Positions 50,625-63,563 are shown, numbered from the stretch's first letter. The stretch: 64,000 nucleotides of DNA from Hydractinia symbiolongicarpus (GCF_029227915.1 NC_079882.1:19466001-19530000), one strand, 5' to 3'. Notes: a model not told the origin generated them from the letters alone. Translations and numbers: made by a program.

Positions 50625-51096
50625 TCAAAAGATTTTACAACTAAAGCAAATATTCCCATCTGTGCTATTAAAACAAATGTCGTGGTATCTGATTAAGCAC
50701 CTTGCACAAGAGCGTGGTTCAACCAACTCTGCTTTACAATTTCCACACAAACTTTCTTTCTGTGATTCAACTGCATCTTTTATGTATTCGTACAGCTTAC
50801 CATAAGTTTCTTTTAGGCAAAATCTCCTAATTAGTTTTATATTGAATGATTCGTCACTTATGTAATTAGGAAGATCCTGTTTGACCATCCTTCGAAATGT
50901 CTACACCTTCGTTTTTGTTTATACAGTTGATAGCAAATTTGGGTGTACACAAAACAGATAAAATCATTTCATCCTTTCCTTCTTCGTTGAACTTGTTAAA
51001 GTCATAAATTTGGAAATCACCATACAGGTACTTAGCCGTTTCCTTAATTTGGACTGTGAGGCGCCTTTGTTTTGGCAAGTGGTTGAACAACATCTG
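50625..51096 (-). pseudogene. Frameshifted ORF with PHD-like zinc finger
   Basis: An exon-like minus-strand ORF starts right after a splice-acceptor-like tract (TTTTTCACAG) with MLFNHLPKQRRLTVQIK and runs through KFAINCINKNEGVDISK. A one-base shift near 50880-50893 then leads into a second frame, MVKQDLPNYISDESFNIKLI, ending with a cysteine/histidine module: CGNC, CARC, YHDIC and CFSC, in PHD/treble-clef spacing (C-x2-C, C-x2-C-x4-H-x2-C, C-x2-C). I do not recognise the family. The layout suggests the 3' end of a mobile-element or lineage-specific gene, here broken. No upstream exon was identified. Confidence 0.55.
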
Positions 51097-51197
51097 TGAA
51101 AAATACCATTTAAAAGTATAACATTATATATATCATCAAAAATCAAATTTATGTTAAAAAAATTACTTTTAATCTTTAATATATACAGATAATAAAT

Positions 51198-51268
51198 GAA
51201 GGCAGCAGGAATTGAACCTGCAACTACAAGGCAAGAGCCATGCTGTTTTCCCGTTAAACTATACCTTT
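51198..51268 (-). tRNA. Degenerate tRNA or tRNA-like sequence
   Basis: 71 nt that fold mostly as a cloverleaf: acceptor AAAGGTA pairing with TGCCTTC (one mismatch), D stem GTTT/AAAC, and T arm GCAGG-TTCAATT-CCTGC with a canonical B-box-like GGTTCAATTCC. The anticodon arm (CATGG/CCTTG) has a mismatch and a six-base loop, CTCTTG, so no anticodon can be assigned. It is either a decayed tRNA gene, an organelle-derived insertion, or the head of a SINE. Confidence 0.45.
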
Positions 51269-53004
51269 GAACATATTTTTAAGAAGGACTACATAAAGAA
51301 AATTGACTATTTCCTTTAATTTGTAGATTTAAGGAATAAACAATCTAAAATGAGCTGGAATTGGTTTTTCCTAACTTTCAGTTACTCTTTTTAAGAGTAG
51401 GTTTTAGATATTTTAAAAAGTAAGTTGCTTTTTTAACTTGATTTCTTCAATCGTCGCGGTCTGTTCTTCATATTTGTTGCCTGTGTGCATGCATGTTCAT
51501 TGTTTTAGACGCAAAATCAAAACAACTATGTCACACTGCAACTGGTATATTATTATTATATATTATTAGGTTTCAATATTTTATTGTATTTATTATAGTA
51601 TATAGTCATTTATATGTTTAATCTTTGATTTATTTATGCTTATCAACTATATCCTTTACTTCCAAAGTTTGGCCATCTGCAAAACATGTGGAAGCTTGCT
51701 AAAGAATGGTCATTTTTCAGCCCATTTTTGTTCTACAGAAACATTTTTGAGACTTTAAACTATTATCGAGTTTAGATGGATAACTTCTGATTGGTATATA
51801 TTCATATAAAGCCATAATGATGCCTTTGTGCAAAGAAACAGACTAAAAAGGACATCACTTTACGTAACGCTCACATCTTTTTGCCTGCCACACAATTGTT
51901 ATAGCTGAATGGGCTTACTGTAGAAAATGTAAACATTCAAAAAGGTCTATGCCTGGCCCAGAAAAATGTTGTAAACATTTTTCTGGTATCATTTGTTAAT
52001 ATTTTTACATTAATTCTGTCTTTTCTCTTCTCTACAATGAAAATATAATAAAGCTGGTTCTCATCTACATTTTTATATTTTAATAGAAAGCTGTGGTTCC
52101 CTCCTACAGGCTAATTTTTTTTCAAAAAATCAGTTACCTGATCCATTATGGCATTAAAAGCCCAGGTCAGTAGGTCAAAAAAAAACCTGGAAATATTCAA
52201 GTATTAACAAAGTCCTGCTAAGTGGTGCTAATTTGTTTTACAGTCCTAGAATTTACTTTTGCCAATCAGAGAAACCTAAGAAGAAAAAAGGACGGCCTAC
52301 CAACCAACTCATTTTTTCAAGGACTTAGGGACATGAACATGACATATTTTTTATGGTGTCCTAAACTTTAAATATAAAAAAAAATTCTGAGTTCAAATTA
52401 GCAGCTCGCAATTGCGAATCTCCCTACAAAGCTAGTCAGTCAGCCCAAGAATTTTGAATGAGAGGATCACCTTTAAGGTGCACTGTCGGTTTGTGAAAAG
52501 TTGATAATTTTGTCCTTTTTTATATAGGAACATTTTTTGTGGGTTTTTTTTTTGTATTAAATGTTAAAAAAAATCGATAAAGAAAGGTTAAAATTTTGCA
52601 TCACAAGAAATATTTGAAATATGACCTATATTATTCAAATCTGCAAAAAATGAGTTACACAAGTTTCACAAAAAGTTTTTTTGCATATAATTTGTATATA
52701 ATTTGTTCTCCTAAAGTAATTACAGGTTATCATTTTAATAGATTAGTATATATTCCTATGTACCTGGTTAAGAACAGTTTATTCTACCAAAAAAAACAGG
52801 AACCAATGCATACAATAAACAGCTTAGTGTAGTTATCTAAATTAACAGCTCTTTTTTGGTTGTGCCAACTTAGCTTTCTTTATGTCTAACATCCAATAAA
52901 ATATTGATTTAAAGAAGGCAATTCTGTTTTTCCCCAAATATCCAAGTTCTGTAACAGTATACTGTATAAAACAACTTTTATTCATTTAGATCCTGTAAAT
53001 TAAT
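51269..53004. other. Intergenic sequence upstream of the EF-hand exons
   Basis: AT-rich, no coding signal. It should contain the promoter and 5' UTR of the gene starting at 53005; I see no convincing core promoter motif. Confidence 0.5.
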
Positions 53005-55454
53005 ATGGGTCAAGGTGGGTCCACAGAACAAGATGCAAAGGTCAAGGCAGTGGTTGGCAAACTGAGCAAAATGGAAATCAAAGATATTGAAGCATTGTTC
53101 ATGTATGGCATTTATATTTGTCCTCAATTGTGAAAAGTCTTCTCAAAACTCCTCAAATCTCCTCTAAATGTAGACTCTTTAACAACTTCTCCTCAAATCT
53201 CCTCAATTTCTCTTTTCAAAACTATATGTTTTGTCTCATGTTTTTATTTTCAAAATGCATAGAAATGATCATCAGTGCAAAAATAATTTGTTTTTTTACT
53301 TGTGGCGTTCCCTTTAAAGTCTCCTCAGATATTCTCAATTTCTTTAGAAAATTAGAAAAAAAATTTATGTAAAAACCATCATCTTCTAAATAAAGCTTGG
53401 AAATTTATATCAAAATATCTTAATTTTCCTTAAATTTGACTCTTGCTATTAGCTTTTTGTTGTTGTAATTTATTCAATAAAGTTGCACATGCTTTTAAAG
53501 TTTTTTACAATCAAATTACATTGAGGAAAAAAGGGGGTGTGTTTTTTTAAACTTGTAATTTTGTGCTATAGCTACTATGGATTTATTGAAAAATAATTGC
53601 TGAATGGGTTAAAAAGCTTTATATTGTTTTTGTAGTACTCATGTATACTGTATATATCCTATTATACAAAAAAAAAAATGAGGAATAAGATTGGTTTCAT
53701 AAAAGAAAATTAATATCTGTATCCAGTCAGAGTAGTTTCTGTAAGACAATGCAAAGCTTCTACTATTATTCAAATTTATTAATCACGTAGGGAACTATCT
53801 ACAAAGACACAAGAAGGTGAATCTGTAATACGACAGCCAACTTGGTTAAACAGAGATAAATTTGCTGAAGTTTTTGGAATGACTGAATTGGTTATTGAAC
53901 AATTGTTTGAAGCCTTTGACAGGGACAAGGTTTATTATTTTATTTTATTTATATTTTTGTCTGAAAATGATTCAAAAATCATTTCCATGAGATGGGTTAA
54001 AAATGTATGAAGTATTAGATTTTCAGTCCACTTCATAGCATTGTTGTTAACTACACTAGTTTGATTTGAGGAATCATTTTATTTTGATGCTTGAATTATT
54101 GTTGCATTACAAATTATTTTTTCTACTTCTCATAGAACGGCTTAGTTGACATGGAAGAATTTGTGACTGGCATGGCTCTGTGTCTGCATGGCAGTGTTAA
54201 AGAGAAGTGCAAGCTACTATTTAAAATATTCAATCTGGTGAGTTGATTGCACCATTGATAAATCTTTTTCTGTTATTATATGATTATCTTTCTGTAATCT
54301 CTAATTGCAAAGTTTCTGTGATTAGAGAAGAATGTTTTGCTGTATTTTAGTGTACTGTTAGGAAGATCTAAGAACAAACCTGTGAAATACTTTAGAATGT
54401 CAGTATAGTCAAAAGCTTTTTGCTGAACCAGCGAAACTATACAAGATTTATAGCTGCAAATAACATCATTCATTTACTAAATATTATTTCACCTTATGAA
54501 ATAAACATATTTTTATTATCTGCACTCTTGTACCCTTTTGTCATCTATCCACACAATGTCTTAGCCACAACCAACATTTTACAAAGTATTTTATTTAGTT
54601 TTTCTTTTGGATGAGCGCTTTCTGCATTTTCTTATGCAGGATGGTGACGACGGGATTAGCAAAGAAGAGTTGTCTGCCGTATTAACAAGTTGTTTGCAGT
54701 CTGCACAGGCTGTTCTGCTTAGCACACTTAAATCAGAAGGAATATCTGGCTGTGAGGAAACGGTTGCAAACCAAACAGGAACTGCTATGATGGTCTCTGT
54801 AGTTGTTGATAAGTATGATTGTCGCTTTTTTATTTCTTAGTTTATATATTTTACCAATTAACAATACTACTCTCATAAAGTTTGTCTATCTGTGATTGCT
54901 AAATATAGTCTGGTCTAAGCATTCTATAAGTATGTATGTTCACGTCCATGTTGTGGTATATTTCTGTAATTTGTATTTTCGTTGGTGTCAGTAAATTTTT
55001 TTGTTATTGTTGTTGACAGTTTTACGCTGTCAGAGATTAGTATACTTCTCTAATTAATTAAGTCTTTGGTTTATCAATAGAGAAACCATATTCTTATAGG
55101 TCATTTTGTTTTTTAGGATTGTGAAAGATGCATTCGAAAAGTGTGATTTATCTGGAACAGGGAAATTAGAAATAAATGTAATTATTTTATTTTTCATTAT
55201 ATCTTGTTAATATATCTATATACTTCCCATCTATGGTAAAACATCATGTTTTTATATCATTACTTCTGATATATATTGTTTAAGATTATCTTGTTTTTCA
55301 TATAATAGCTTAATTTTAGAGTTTTGTTTATTGTATACTGCATGTATTTTTTTGTGTTTCAATTAGGAATTTGTCAAATGGGTGCATAAAAACCCTAAGT
55401 TAATGAATAACATCTTTGTGATGCAATGTCCAAAGCCATCATCTCAAAGCAATT
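53005..55454 (+). CDS. EF-hand calcium-binding module with myristoylation start
   Basis: Exons 53005-53102, 53791-53929, 54136-54237, 54640-54812, 55117-55177, 55367-55454; phases agree, 220 residues. The start MGQGGSTEQD fits an N-myristoylation signal (Gly2, Ser6). Three EF-hand loops with the canonical acidic spacing are visible: DRDKNGLVDMEE (residues 76-87), NLDGDDGISKEE (112-123) and DLSGTGKLEINE (181-192). It thus resembles neuronal-calcium-sensor, calaxin or calcineurin-B-like proteins and probably acts as a membrane-attached Ca2+ sensor. The last exon ends in phase 1 at a good donor (GTAAGT). Reading through that donor gives only 11 further codons to a stop, so the gene could end there (about 55490), or splice on to 56426 and into TRAPPC12 (see findings). 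Confidence 0.82.
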
Positions 55455-56425
55455 GTAAGTGTTGTTTTTTTCAGTAAACTAACATTTACATTTATTCCAA
55501 AAATTAGACAGTTCACATAATTTAAAATATAAAGCAGGTATATATATTGGGGATTAGTTTTAAAGAGATATTGTTACGGCTGCCAAAAGGATCAAAACAC
55601 AAGGAGGATATTTTGTGAGTTTTATTTTGTGGTTACTAGCTAAAAGTGCTTGAGTCGCTATTTTGCAAATTGCGAACCTTCGTTCGTAAAAGTGTTAGAC
55701 TTTACTAACAGATTTTATGAGAAATTCTCTCAAAGACATTTCTCCATAGACTGAGAAAACTAACATAATTCCTATTATAAAGCATACAACATTACACTCT
55801 AGGGACATACAAAGTTACGGTACAACGCATATATCGTCACGGTTGCGCACAAGACGATCGTATGAACAATAAGACACATTATGACATTAACAGATATTGT
55901 TTTACAAGACTATGGAAATTTAAGGAATTTTACTGGAATATTGGAATACTGGAGTAGCCAAGTCAGGATGTTTTTTAAGATCGATTTAGCTTCCAACATA
56001 TATTTTCAACGTATTGTCATGTTACATCAATACATGGTCAAAATTGTTTACAAAATTTCTTTTTTATATAATTTTTCATTAAATCCTCAATGTAATATTT
56101 TGCACCAAAAACAATAAATCATATCATATTTACAAGCATGAGTAATTTCCAAATAGTTCTGTTAATTAGTACTTTTAAAAGTATTTGTATGATTGTAAAA
56201 ATTTCTAAATAATATATTTTGGAAAATTAATATTCAAAGTTAAACAACAACAAAAATGAATAAAAATTCTATTTTAACTTAAAAACAATTCATAACATTG
56301 CGCAAACACAGTAGTTGTTAATTTGTCACATAACATTTAAAAGGTTTTTATTGATCTTTTATTGCTTCTTTTTTAACTGTATGGTTTTCTACCTGTTGAT
56401 AATGTGTTTGTGATTACTATTTTAG

Positions 56426-59400
56426 CTTTGCCAACTTCTGCCAGTTCATTCTCCATTATTGAAACTCCCGTCACTGAGGAAGAAAGTGATGTCTTCGAAT
56501 CAATAAAACCAATACCTGAACAAGAAGAACCTGAATTGAAACGTAAGATGTTAGTTCGTATAAAGATTTTAGTAAAGGCATAAAATAATTTAGTTATTAG
56601 TTAATCGACATATATTTCAAGCATTCATGAATTACAATGGTTCTTAATGCTGAAATGCGTAAATACTAAATGTTATATGCAAACGGAAATATAAATTCAA
56701 TCAGAAATAAAAACAAAATGAACATGAGCAAAAAGAGCATAGACGAAGGAAGCAGTACTTTCAATACGAAAGTCTTGAGTTGTGAAAACGTATTGAACGA
56801 CATTAGGATAAATGAACTTTTATAATTGATCAAAGCCAAAGGAGGCTTGGTAGTCTAGATAATGTAAATTAAGAAAGATATTGAAGCGTTTAACAAAGCT
56901 CATCGTTTACCTTTAACCTTAAAACGTTGAACAATCTGAAATACTCAGGAAATTATTTTTACTTTAGGAAAACATGAAATTTGTTTACTCATTGTTCTGT
57001 TTCAGTTCATTATAAGCTTATACAATTTCCTTGTTACAGCCTTCTAATAATACCCTTAGAATTGTTAAAATGAACCCTTAAAAAATTTAATGTAATTAAT
57101 ATGCCTGTGAAAATGTTATGATGATTAAGACTTTCTAATTTATATAATATCATACTATCAAGGCCTTTATATGTGAAACTATATATTTCATTACTTCACA
57201 TAGACATTTTAGTTTTCCATGCTAGCTAAAGCAATGTGCTTCTATGATACATTTTGCTTAAAAATCATAACAATGATATATTTGTGAAAACTAAAGAGAA
57301 TTTGTTAGAATTTTTCAACAGTGATGATCGTCACAAAATTGGATCTTGATCTTTGTTTGGCCAGAGTTGTTAAAAAATTTTTCTATGACTTTAATGTTTT
57401 TCATCAATTTTAGAAATTTGAAATATGATGAAAATGCTATACGAACTTTTTTAATCACATCAAAATTTGTTTTAACATTTCTATGTGTATTTGAATTGTA
57501 ATAAAAAAAAACGATTTGATTGAGCTTGCAATCAGAAAATTTTATTGAGAATTTATTTTCAGAAATTGAAGAAGAGACTACCCAAAAGCCACAAACTCTT
57601 CTAAATATTGCATCTACAACCTCATCCAAGCAACAGTCGTTGCAAGATTTCTTCTCACAGCAAACTGGAAAAGATGACCAGCAAAACTTTTTCGATTCGC
57701 TAGGTGCTGACACATCCACGCAATCCAACCAACAGCTTGACAATATCGGAAAGGAGAATTCTCTTCCACGTCCTTTAAGTGAAACATGCCTCACTCAAAA
57801 TCTTGATGGAAGTTTAGACGCACATGGAGGAAGTGAGAATAATCTGAATCAAATAATACCGAGGAGTCAGTTAATTCCACAAAATGTAAAATCAGAAAGC
57901 TTACAGTCAATAACGCTTTCGCAAGATTCCTTACTAGATGATAAAAATAATTCATCTGAGTTTTCACAAAATTCAGTGCCACCTAAATCGTCTGTAAATG
58001 ATGTTGTGGTGTCGTTGGAACCAAATCTAGATCCTGCTCCAGAAATATTTCCATCCGATGTGCAATATACAAACAATGCATCGCATTCTTTACAAGATGC
58101 AAGTCACCTGGAAGCAACACAAGGTAGCACAGATTCAGTTGTTTCCAATGCCGTTTCACAGTATCCTGATTCTGCTGTACTCGAAAATACTGGTCAATCG
58201 GAATCTGCACCTCCTAGCAAGTCAGCTGAACAATCCTCTCAGGATATACCTGAATTAGCAGTTGACATTGTAAAAGTCGAAAGGCAAAGAAGTGTTCCAA
58301 TGGTAATAGTGGATTTTTTGTATTTTTTCTCAATGTTTTTTTTTTCAGTTTTACAAAAATATTAATTTTAGTATCTTCTGCTGGTTGCTGGAGAGCTATA
58401 GTGTCCATAAATATAATTAAAATCTGTTAAAAGTTGCAAATATATCTTTTCTAACAATTCTCACTTGCAAGCAAAACAACTTTTAATGAACAAAACAAAA
58501 TATACTGAGACTGTGTTGATGAAGTCATAAACAATTTTCTTAGTTCTTACAGTCCTCTTTTCAACTATCAGCTTTTTTAATAAAACCAATGTAGTGAGTG
58601 CTAAACTGAGCCTCGCTTACATGCTTACTATATGCTTATTTTTGTGGTAATTGTTACCCTAAAAAGTAAAAGTTTGTGTATTTTTAGTGTATTTTGTTTC
58701 GTTGCGAAAACCTTTTTTCGTGTAGGCTGAGGCACCAGCTGAAATGTTTGCAGAAGAAAAACCCTACTGCTCGTACTGGCAGCCGAATTATCGTACGCAA
58801 CAAACGTTAAATTTATTTGGTCAAGGACAGTTGTTTGATCAAAGCCTATTGACATTTCCATCTGTGTTAGTGGAAAACCAAATGGTAAGAACTGCTGTTT
58901 TATTTAATCTGCAAAACTGGTATTTTATATACTACGTAATCTGACATTGTTATTTTTTCGACGCAACACTGGTTCCATAATCGTATATTATAACTTTGGC
59001 AGGTGTAAATTTGTACGCATGATATTATTGTTGTTGCTTTTGTTTTTAAAGGGCGATCCAGTGAGAGACTTGGTAGCCAAATACTTAGGCGAACAGGAAG
59101 CGTACAAGCGGCCAACTCTAACGTCTGAAGCCGTTGAAATGAATGAAAATGGTATTCGAAAATTACTGGTAGGCGTTTTAAGCAATATGTTTTAAAAAGC
59201 AAATAATTTAATAAACTTAACAATAAGAATATGTCTTCCACTATGCTATGGCTTTGCTTTGAATAGGAAAAAGGTTTCGAATGTAATGACTAATACTTTT
59301 AAGCACTCGTTCTTCGTATTAAAACAACGTCTTTATGCTCAGTTTTTGATGGATAATCTAAAATGCGTGTGGAAGTCGTTTTGTAGCTTAGAAACAGTTA

Positions 59401-62400
59401 AAGCAAATTTAAAAAAACTAGTCGGTGGCTCTTGGAAACATCCACTAGTTAGCCCTTCCTTTTTATACCGCATTCCGTGCGTCTCGCTACTTTAAGTGAC
59501 AGACGGACAATATTAAAATGTGTAACAATGCTATTTTCAACAATCAGATTTTAATTGGCATATCATGTTCCAACGAATGCTTTTCTGAGTGACACCTTCT
59601 TAAGTAGACTGAAATGTAATTAAACTTTCTTACAGTTCTCTTTTAACGGGTTTCCATAAACCGTACAAGGCTTTCCAACCTGCTGATATGTGAGAATTGA
59701 AACACAGGGTGAAAATAAGTGGCCACCCTTAGCCAGTTCTTGTGATGCTTATTTTTTTTTTAATGTTTAGTCTGCTGGTTGCTGGAGAGCTGCAGTGGAT
59801 TTAACAACAAAATATTTGACAGCATATGGTCAGGGCGTTTCTTCGACCAAAGCACAAGAAAGGACTCTGTTGACTCCGAAACTGCTTCAGGTGAGTGGTG
59901 TTATTACTTATTGGCTGTTGTAGTACAGTATCGTAATTAATCTTATAAATTGGAGTCAAGAGCTGAAGAAACGAAAAATGAAACATCCAAGCATCCTTAT
60001 CACTCTGTTAAGAAGGCCTACATTCCTACAACCCTTCCTCCCATTAAAGATGAAAGGGATGACGCCTACCTATGTGTTATGACTTTAGATATGGTTTGTT
60101 CGTATTTCGTTGCTGATCAAACTGCGCATGTTTAGCAGTGCAGAAGCGGAATTGGTGGCTTTTAAAGATTTTGAAGGTCCTGATATGTACTACCAGTTCT
60201 ACCCACAGCTTTACCCTGGACGGAAAGGTTAGCTTTTTTTACAGTCGATTCACTAATTAGTAAACACTTTTGGTGCAATCACTTTTTATCTGCTAATTAG
60301 AAAAATCTCATTTTTTTCTCTAATTCGATAGGAAACAGGTTTCTAGAACCTTAGTTCAAGAACTACGTAACCCATCAATATATTTTATGGACACCAGGAG
60401 GAACTTGGGTGGATAGACAAAGTATTTAACTGCGATGCTGATCCAACTAGTCATATAAAAAAATATATTTGTTTGGAGTAAAAAAATGTGTTCTCTTCCC
60501 TATTTAGGAAAGAAAATAGAGTGAATTTATGGTAACAGTTTTCATTTCAATGTAACGAATAAGAATTTTCGATAAGAAATTTTGTACAACGAGTAACTGT
60601 CTTCCATTCGCTTTTTAAACAGTCTTCAATAAGCATTTGACCTTGGTTTTGCCGGTCAAGTAATATTTGTCCGTAAAAAGTGTCCGCTTTTTAGAGTATT
60701 CGTTAAGTAGAGAGTCAACTGTATTTCTAAAATGATGTTAAACATATTAAAAAGGAAGGGACAAATAAATTTTTTGTAGTATATATAAAGATAGGCTTAC
60801 GTTTACAGATAGGTTAACGTTTATAGTTTTGTTATTCGTCTATATATGTGGAAAAAATAACTGAAAGCTCACCAAAGATAATATTTGAATATAATACGTT
60901 ATTTTAAAGGTTTTTTAGAGGGATATATTTTTGAGAGTGAGTTCCTGTGTGATAATTTTATTAAACTGAAAGCGTTTCTGGAAATATTCATAGCATACTT
61001 TTTGTCTCTTAGGAAGCATAGTTTCATTCAGTTTTCGACTTCTCCACGCAGAGTTACCACAATATAACGGGCGACCAAATGTCGCACTTGATCGGCTGTA
61101 TCTGTTGTTGTCGAAGGTAACACGTGTTGTTAGCAACCTTTCGAACGGTCTTAATGAAGATGGTGAGAAGAATGTGGACATACCTCATGCAGAACTGGAG
61201 GGTAATGAATTGATATGCGATAATTCTGTGATGTGGATGCCTTGTAGACATAGGATCAAAAGATTTAAATTCAATTTGATTGTATTTCAAATAGTGGGCA
61301 TTGCGTAGAAACTCTTTTTATTTTCTTATAAAAAATGTCTCATGTCTCATTAAGTATCAGACTGCTCGCTGTTTCAGATGTTTTCCGATTATATGTTGGA
61401 CGCGGGTGTATTTGAATGAGCGAAGAAAAATAGGCAACTAAGCATTTTTTTCTGTCAGTCTTTGAAAGTATCTTACAGTCATTTTGTTTTGTATATGTAT
61501 CTGTAGAACGCTTGAAATTGTGGAAGAAAAGACAGCTGCAAATACATTACTCGCTTGGGAATTGTCTTCTTGGAATGAAGGTAAAAGGCTTTTTATTTTT
61601 CCTGAAAGACTGGAGTTATTTTTGCTCGTGAGGATGCTGTGGATATTTAGAATCGCTTTTACCACTGCAGGAAAATTTGTTTGAAGATGAAGAGTATTTC
61701 AAGCATCTCTGAATTTTTTATTAGCGATACTCGAAACCTATGATACTTTCAGTGGTTTTTGGCGCAATTTTCATTAGATGGTTTTGGGAGTTAAAAAGTT
61801 CTTCTTTGAATGGTACTGTACGACTCTTCTGGCTAGTTTATAATCTGCGAGTCATTTCAAGATTATTCCAAATTTCACTTGTTTGACGTCTTTCAGGAAT
61901 ACACACTTGCTGTAAAATTATTTGAAGAAGTGATCAAACTAGACCCAGCCCGCAAACTTCCAATCCTATCCGCTATAGGAAGGATCTATTTACAGGTAAA
62001 TAGATTTTTCTAATCCGTGAAGCTGAAATTTTTAAATGTATTTGCACCTCATAACCTCAATTTCATAAATCCCGTTTTCTATAACTGGCTCTTTTATTTT
62101 TTAATTTAGTTTGGTGATTTCGAAACAGCCACAAAGTACTTCAAGATGGTGGAAAAAGCAGAGGAGAAAGACGAAAAAATTCTAAGTATCATTGCTATGA
62201 ATAAGTATGCACATACAAGGCTTTTGTTTTTAATGTTTTTGATGCAGAGAGATGTACTTGCAATACTAAAGCAACTATTTCAGGCGGTTTTTTCAAACAC
62301 CTATTCATTTTTAACCCAGTAACAGTGTTTTTAACCAATAGTATTTGTATAAATATTTCATTATTTCGCCTACTATGTAGAATTATAATGTTTCATGTAG

Positions 62401-63563
62401 ACTTTTGTGCTGATGTAAGCTCTTTGGTTTTATTAACTAGGTTAATATAAAGTTTTCTCATTATAAGGGGCTACTTGTCGCTGGCTCACAGTTCGTACGA
62501 AGAAGCATACCAACAATTTACACTTTCATCTCAGCACAACCCAGAGAATCTTGCGGTAAGATTTGTGAGCGCCTTATTACGCAAAGATGTAGCGTCCTTC
62601 GTTGTTGTAATTTAGCTATGAGCTGGTACAAATATGCGTGTTCTTGCATATTTTTATTTTGAACACTGATGAGTTGCACTTTATTTCCTGTGCACATTTA
62701 TTCATTCATTTATTCATTTATTCATTTATTCATTTATTCATTTATTCATTTATTCATTTATTCATTTATTCATTCATTCATTCATTTATTCATTTATTCA
62801 TTTATTCATTTATTCATTTATTCATTTATTCATTCATTCATTCATTTATTCATTTATTCATTTATTCATTTATTCATTCATTCTATTTATTTATTTTTTG
62901 TAGGCAAACAACAATGCTGCAGTCTGTTTATTGTTTATTGGCAAAGTAAAGGGGGTAAGATTTAATAGTTCACTTTATTATAGATCTTTCCGACCAACTC
63001 CCGTTTCCCCTTCTTTTTCAAAGCTCTGCACCAAACTACGATTTTAATATGGACCTTGAAAGTAGTAGCTCATATGTGCAGACACATGTTGAAGCATCTA
63101 TTTACCACATATATTCCGCGACATTTTTTTCGAGACAGAGAGTATGCAAAAAAAAAAAGAAAGAGGGAAAAACGTTTAGATGAACCAACAAATGCAGTGG
63201 CCAAAATTTGCCCCAATAACCAATGAGTATAACTTTTAGTCGAAGATATTATTTTTAGCTCTTCCTGTATTTGTGTCAAACAGGGAATTGTTAAAGCCTT
63301 CTAAATATTTAGCTATGTTGAGATAAGAAGACAAACAACATTGTAGCTTAAATGATTGGTTGTTGTTTTAGGCAAGCAACGTTCTGGAAAGTATGGTGTG
63401 TCGCTCGCCACAAGTCAGTTTACATGAAGACATTTTATTCAATTTAAATACCGTGTACGAGCTCGAAACGAGTCGAGCTTTACAAAAGAAACACAAGCTT
63501 TTAGACTTAGTATCGAAACATCGTGGTGATAGGTTTAATGTGCAGTCCTTAAAATTGACATAA
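56426..63563 (+). CDS. TRAPPC12: TRAPPC12, TRAPP complex subunit
   Basis: TRAPPC12 belongs to the TRAPPIII vesicle-tethering complex (ER-Golgi traffic) and also has a kinetochore role in vertebrates. Exons: 56426-56542, 57563-58302, 58726-58884, 59052-59168, 59771-59890, 60089-60227, 61013-61201, 61507-61580, 61897-61995, 62110-62204, 62468-62555, 62904-62954, 63372-63563; all phases agree. The N-terminal 280 residues are acidic, Ser/Gln-rich and disordered, with the conserved LQDFFSQQTG-NFFDSLGA pattern. The conserved part follows: PVRDLVAKYLGEQEAYKRP, SAGCWRAAVDLTTKYLTAYG, WFVRISLLIKLRMFSSAEAE, MYYQFYPQLYPGRKG, then TPR-type helices EYTLAVKLFEEVIKLDP, GDFETATKYFKMVEKA, YEEAYQQFTLSSQHNPENLA, NNNAAVCLLFIGKVKG, FNLNTVYELETSRALQKKH. 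No in-frame ATG exists in the first two exons, so the start must lie upstream. The acceptor of the 57563 exon could instead be at 57536, also in frame. Confidence 0.94.
58377..58397 (+). repeat. Partial copy of a downstream TRAPPC12 exon
   Basis: The 21 bp starting TCTGCTGGTTGCTGG are identical to the first 21 bp of the exon at 59771-59890 (encoding SAGCWRA). In both places a TTTTAG- or TTTAG-like acceptor lies just before. After the shared block the copy diverges and meets stops. Confidence 0.85.
62694..62889. repeat. (TTTATTCA)n satellite in a TRAPPC12 intron
   Basis: An intronic array of TTCA/TTTA tetramers, mostly as the 8-mer TTTATTCA, interrupted every 65-70 bp by a block of TTCATTCATTCA, which gives a higher-order period. 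Its long open frames (repeating SFIHLFIY) are artefacts. It ends just before the acceptor of the exon at 62904. Confidence 0.93.

Noticed and set aside
57315-57794. 159-residue minus-strand ORF
   Set aside because: Antisense of the long TRAPPC12 exon and its upstream intron; no motifs.
62638-62965. Two overlapping ORFs of SFIHLFIY repeats
   Set aside because: Direct translation of an intronic simple repeat in two frames; an artefact.
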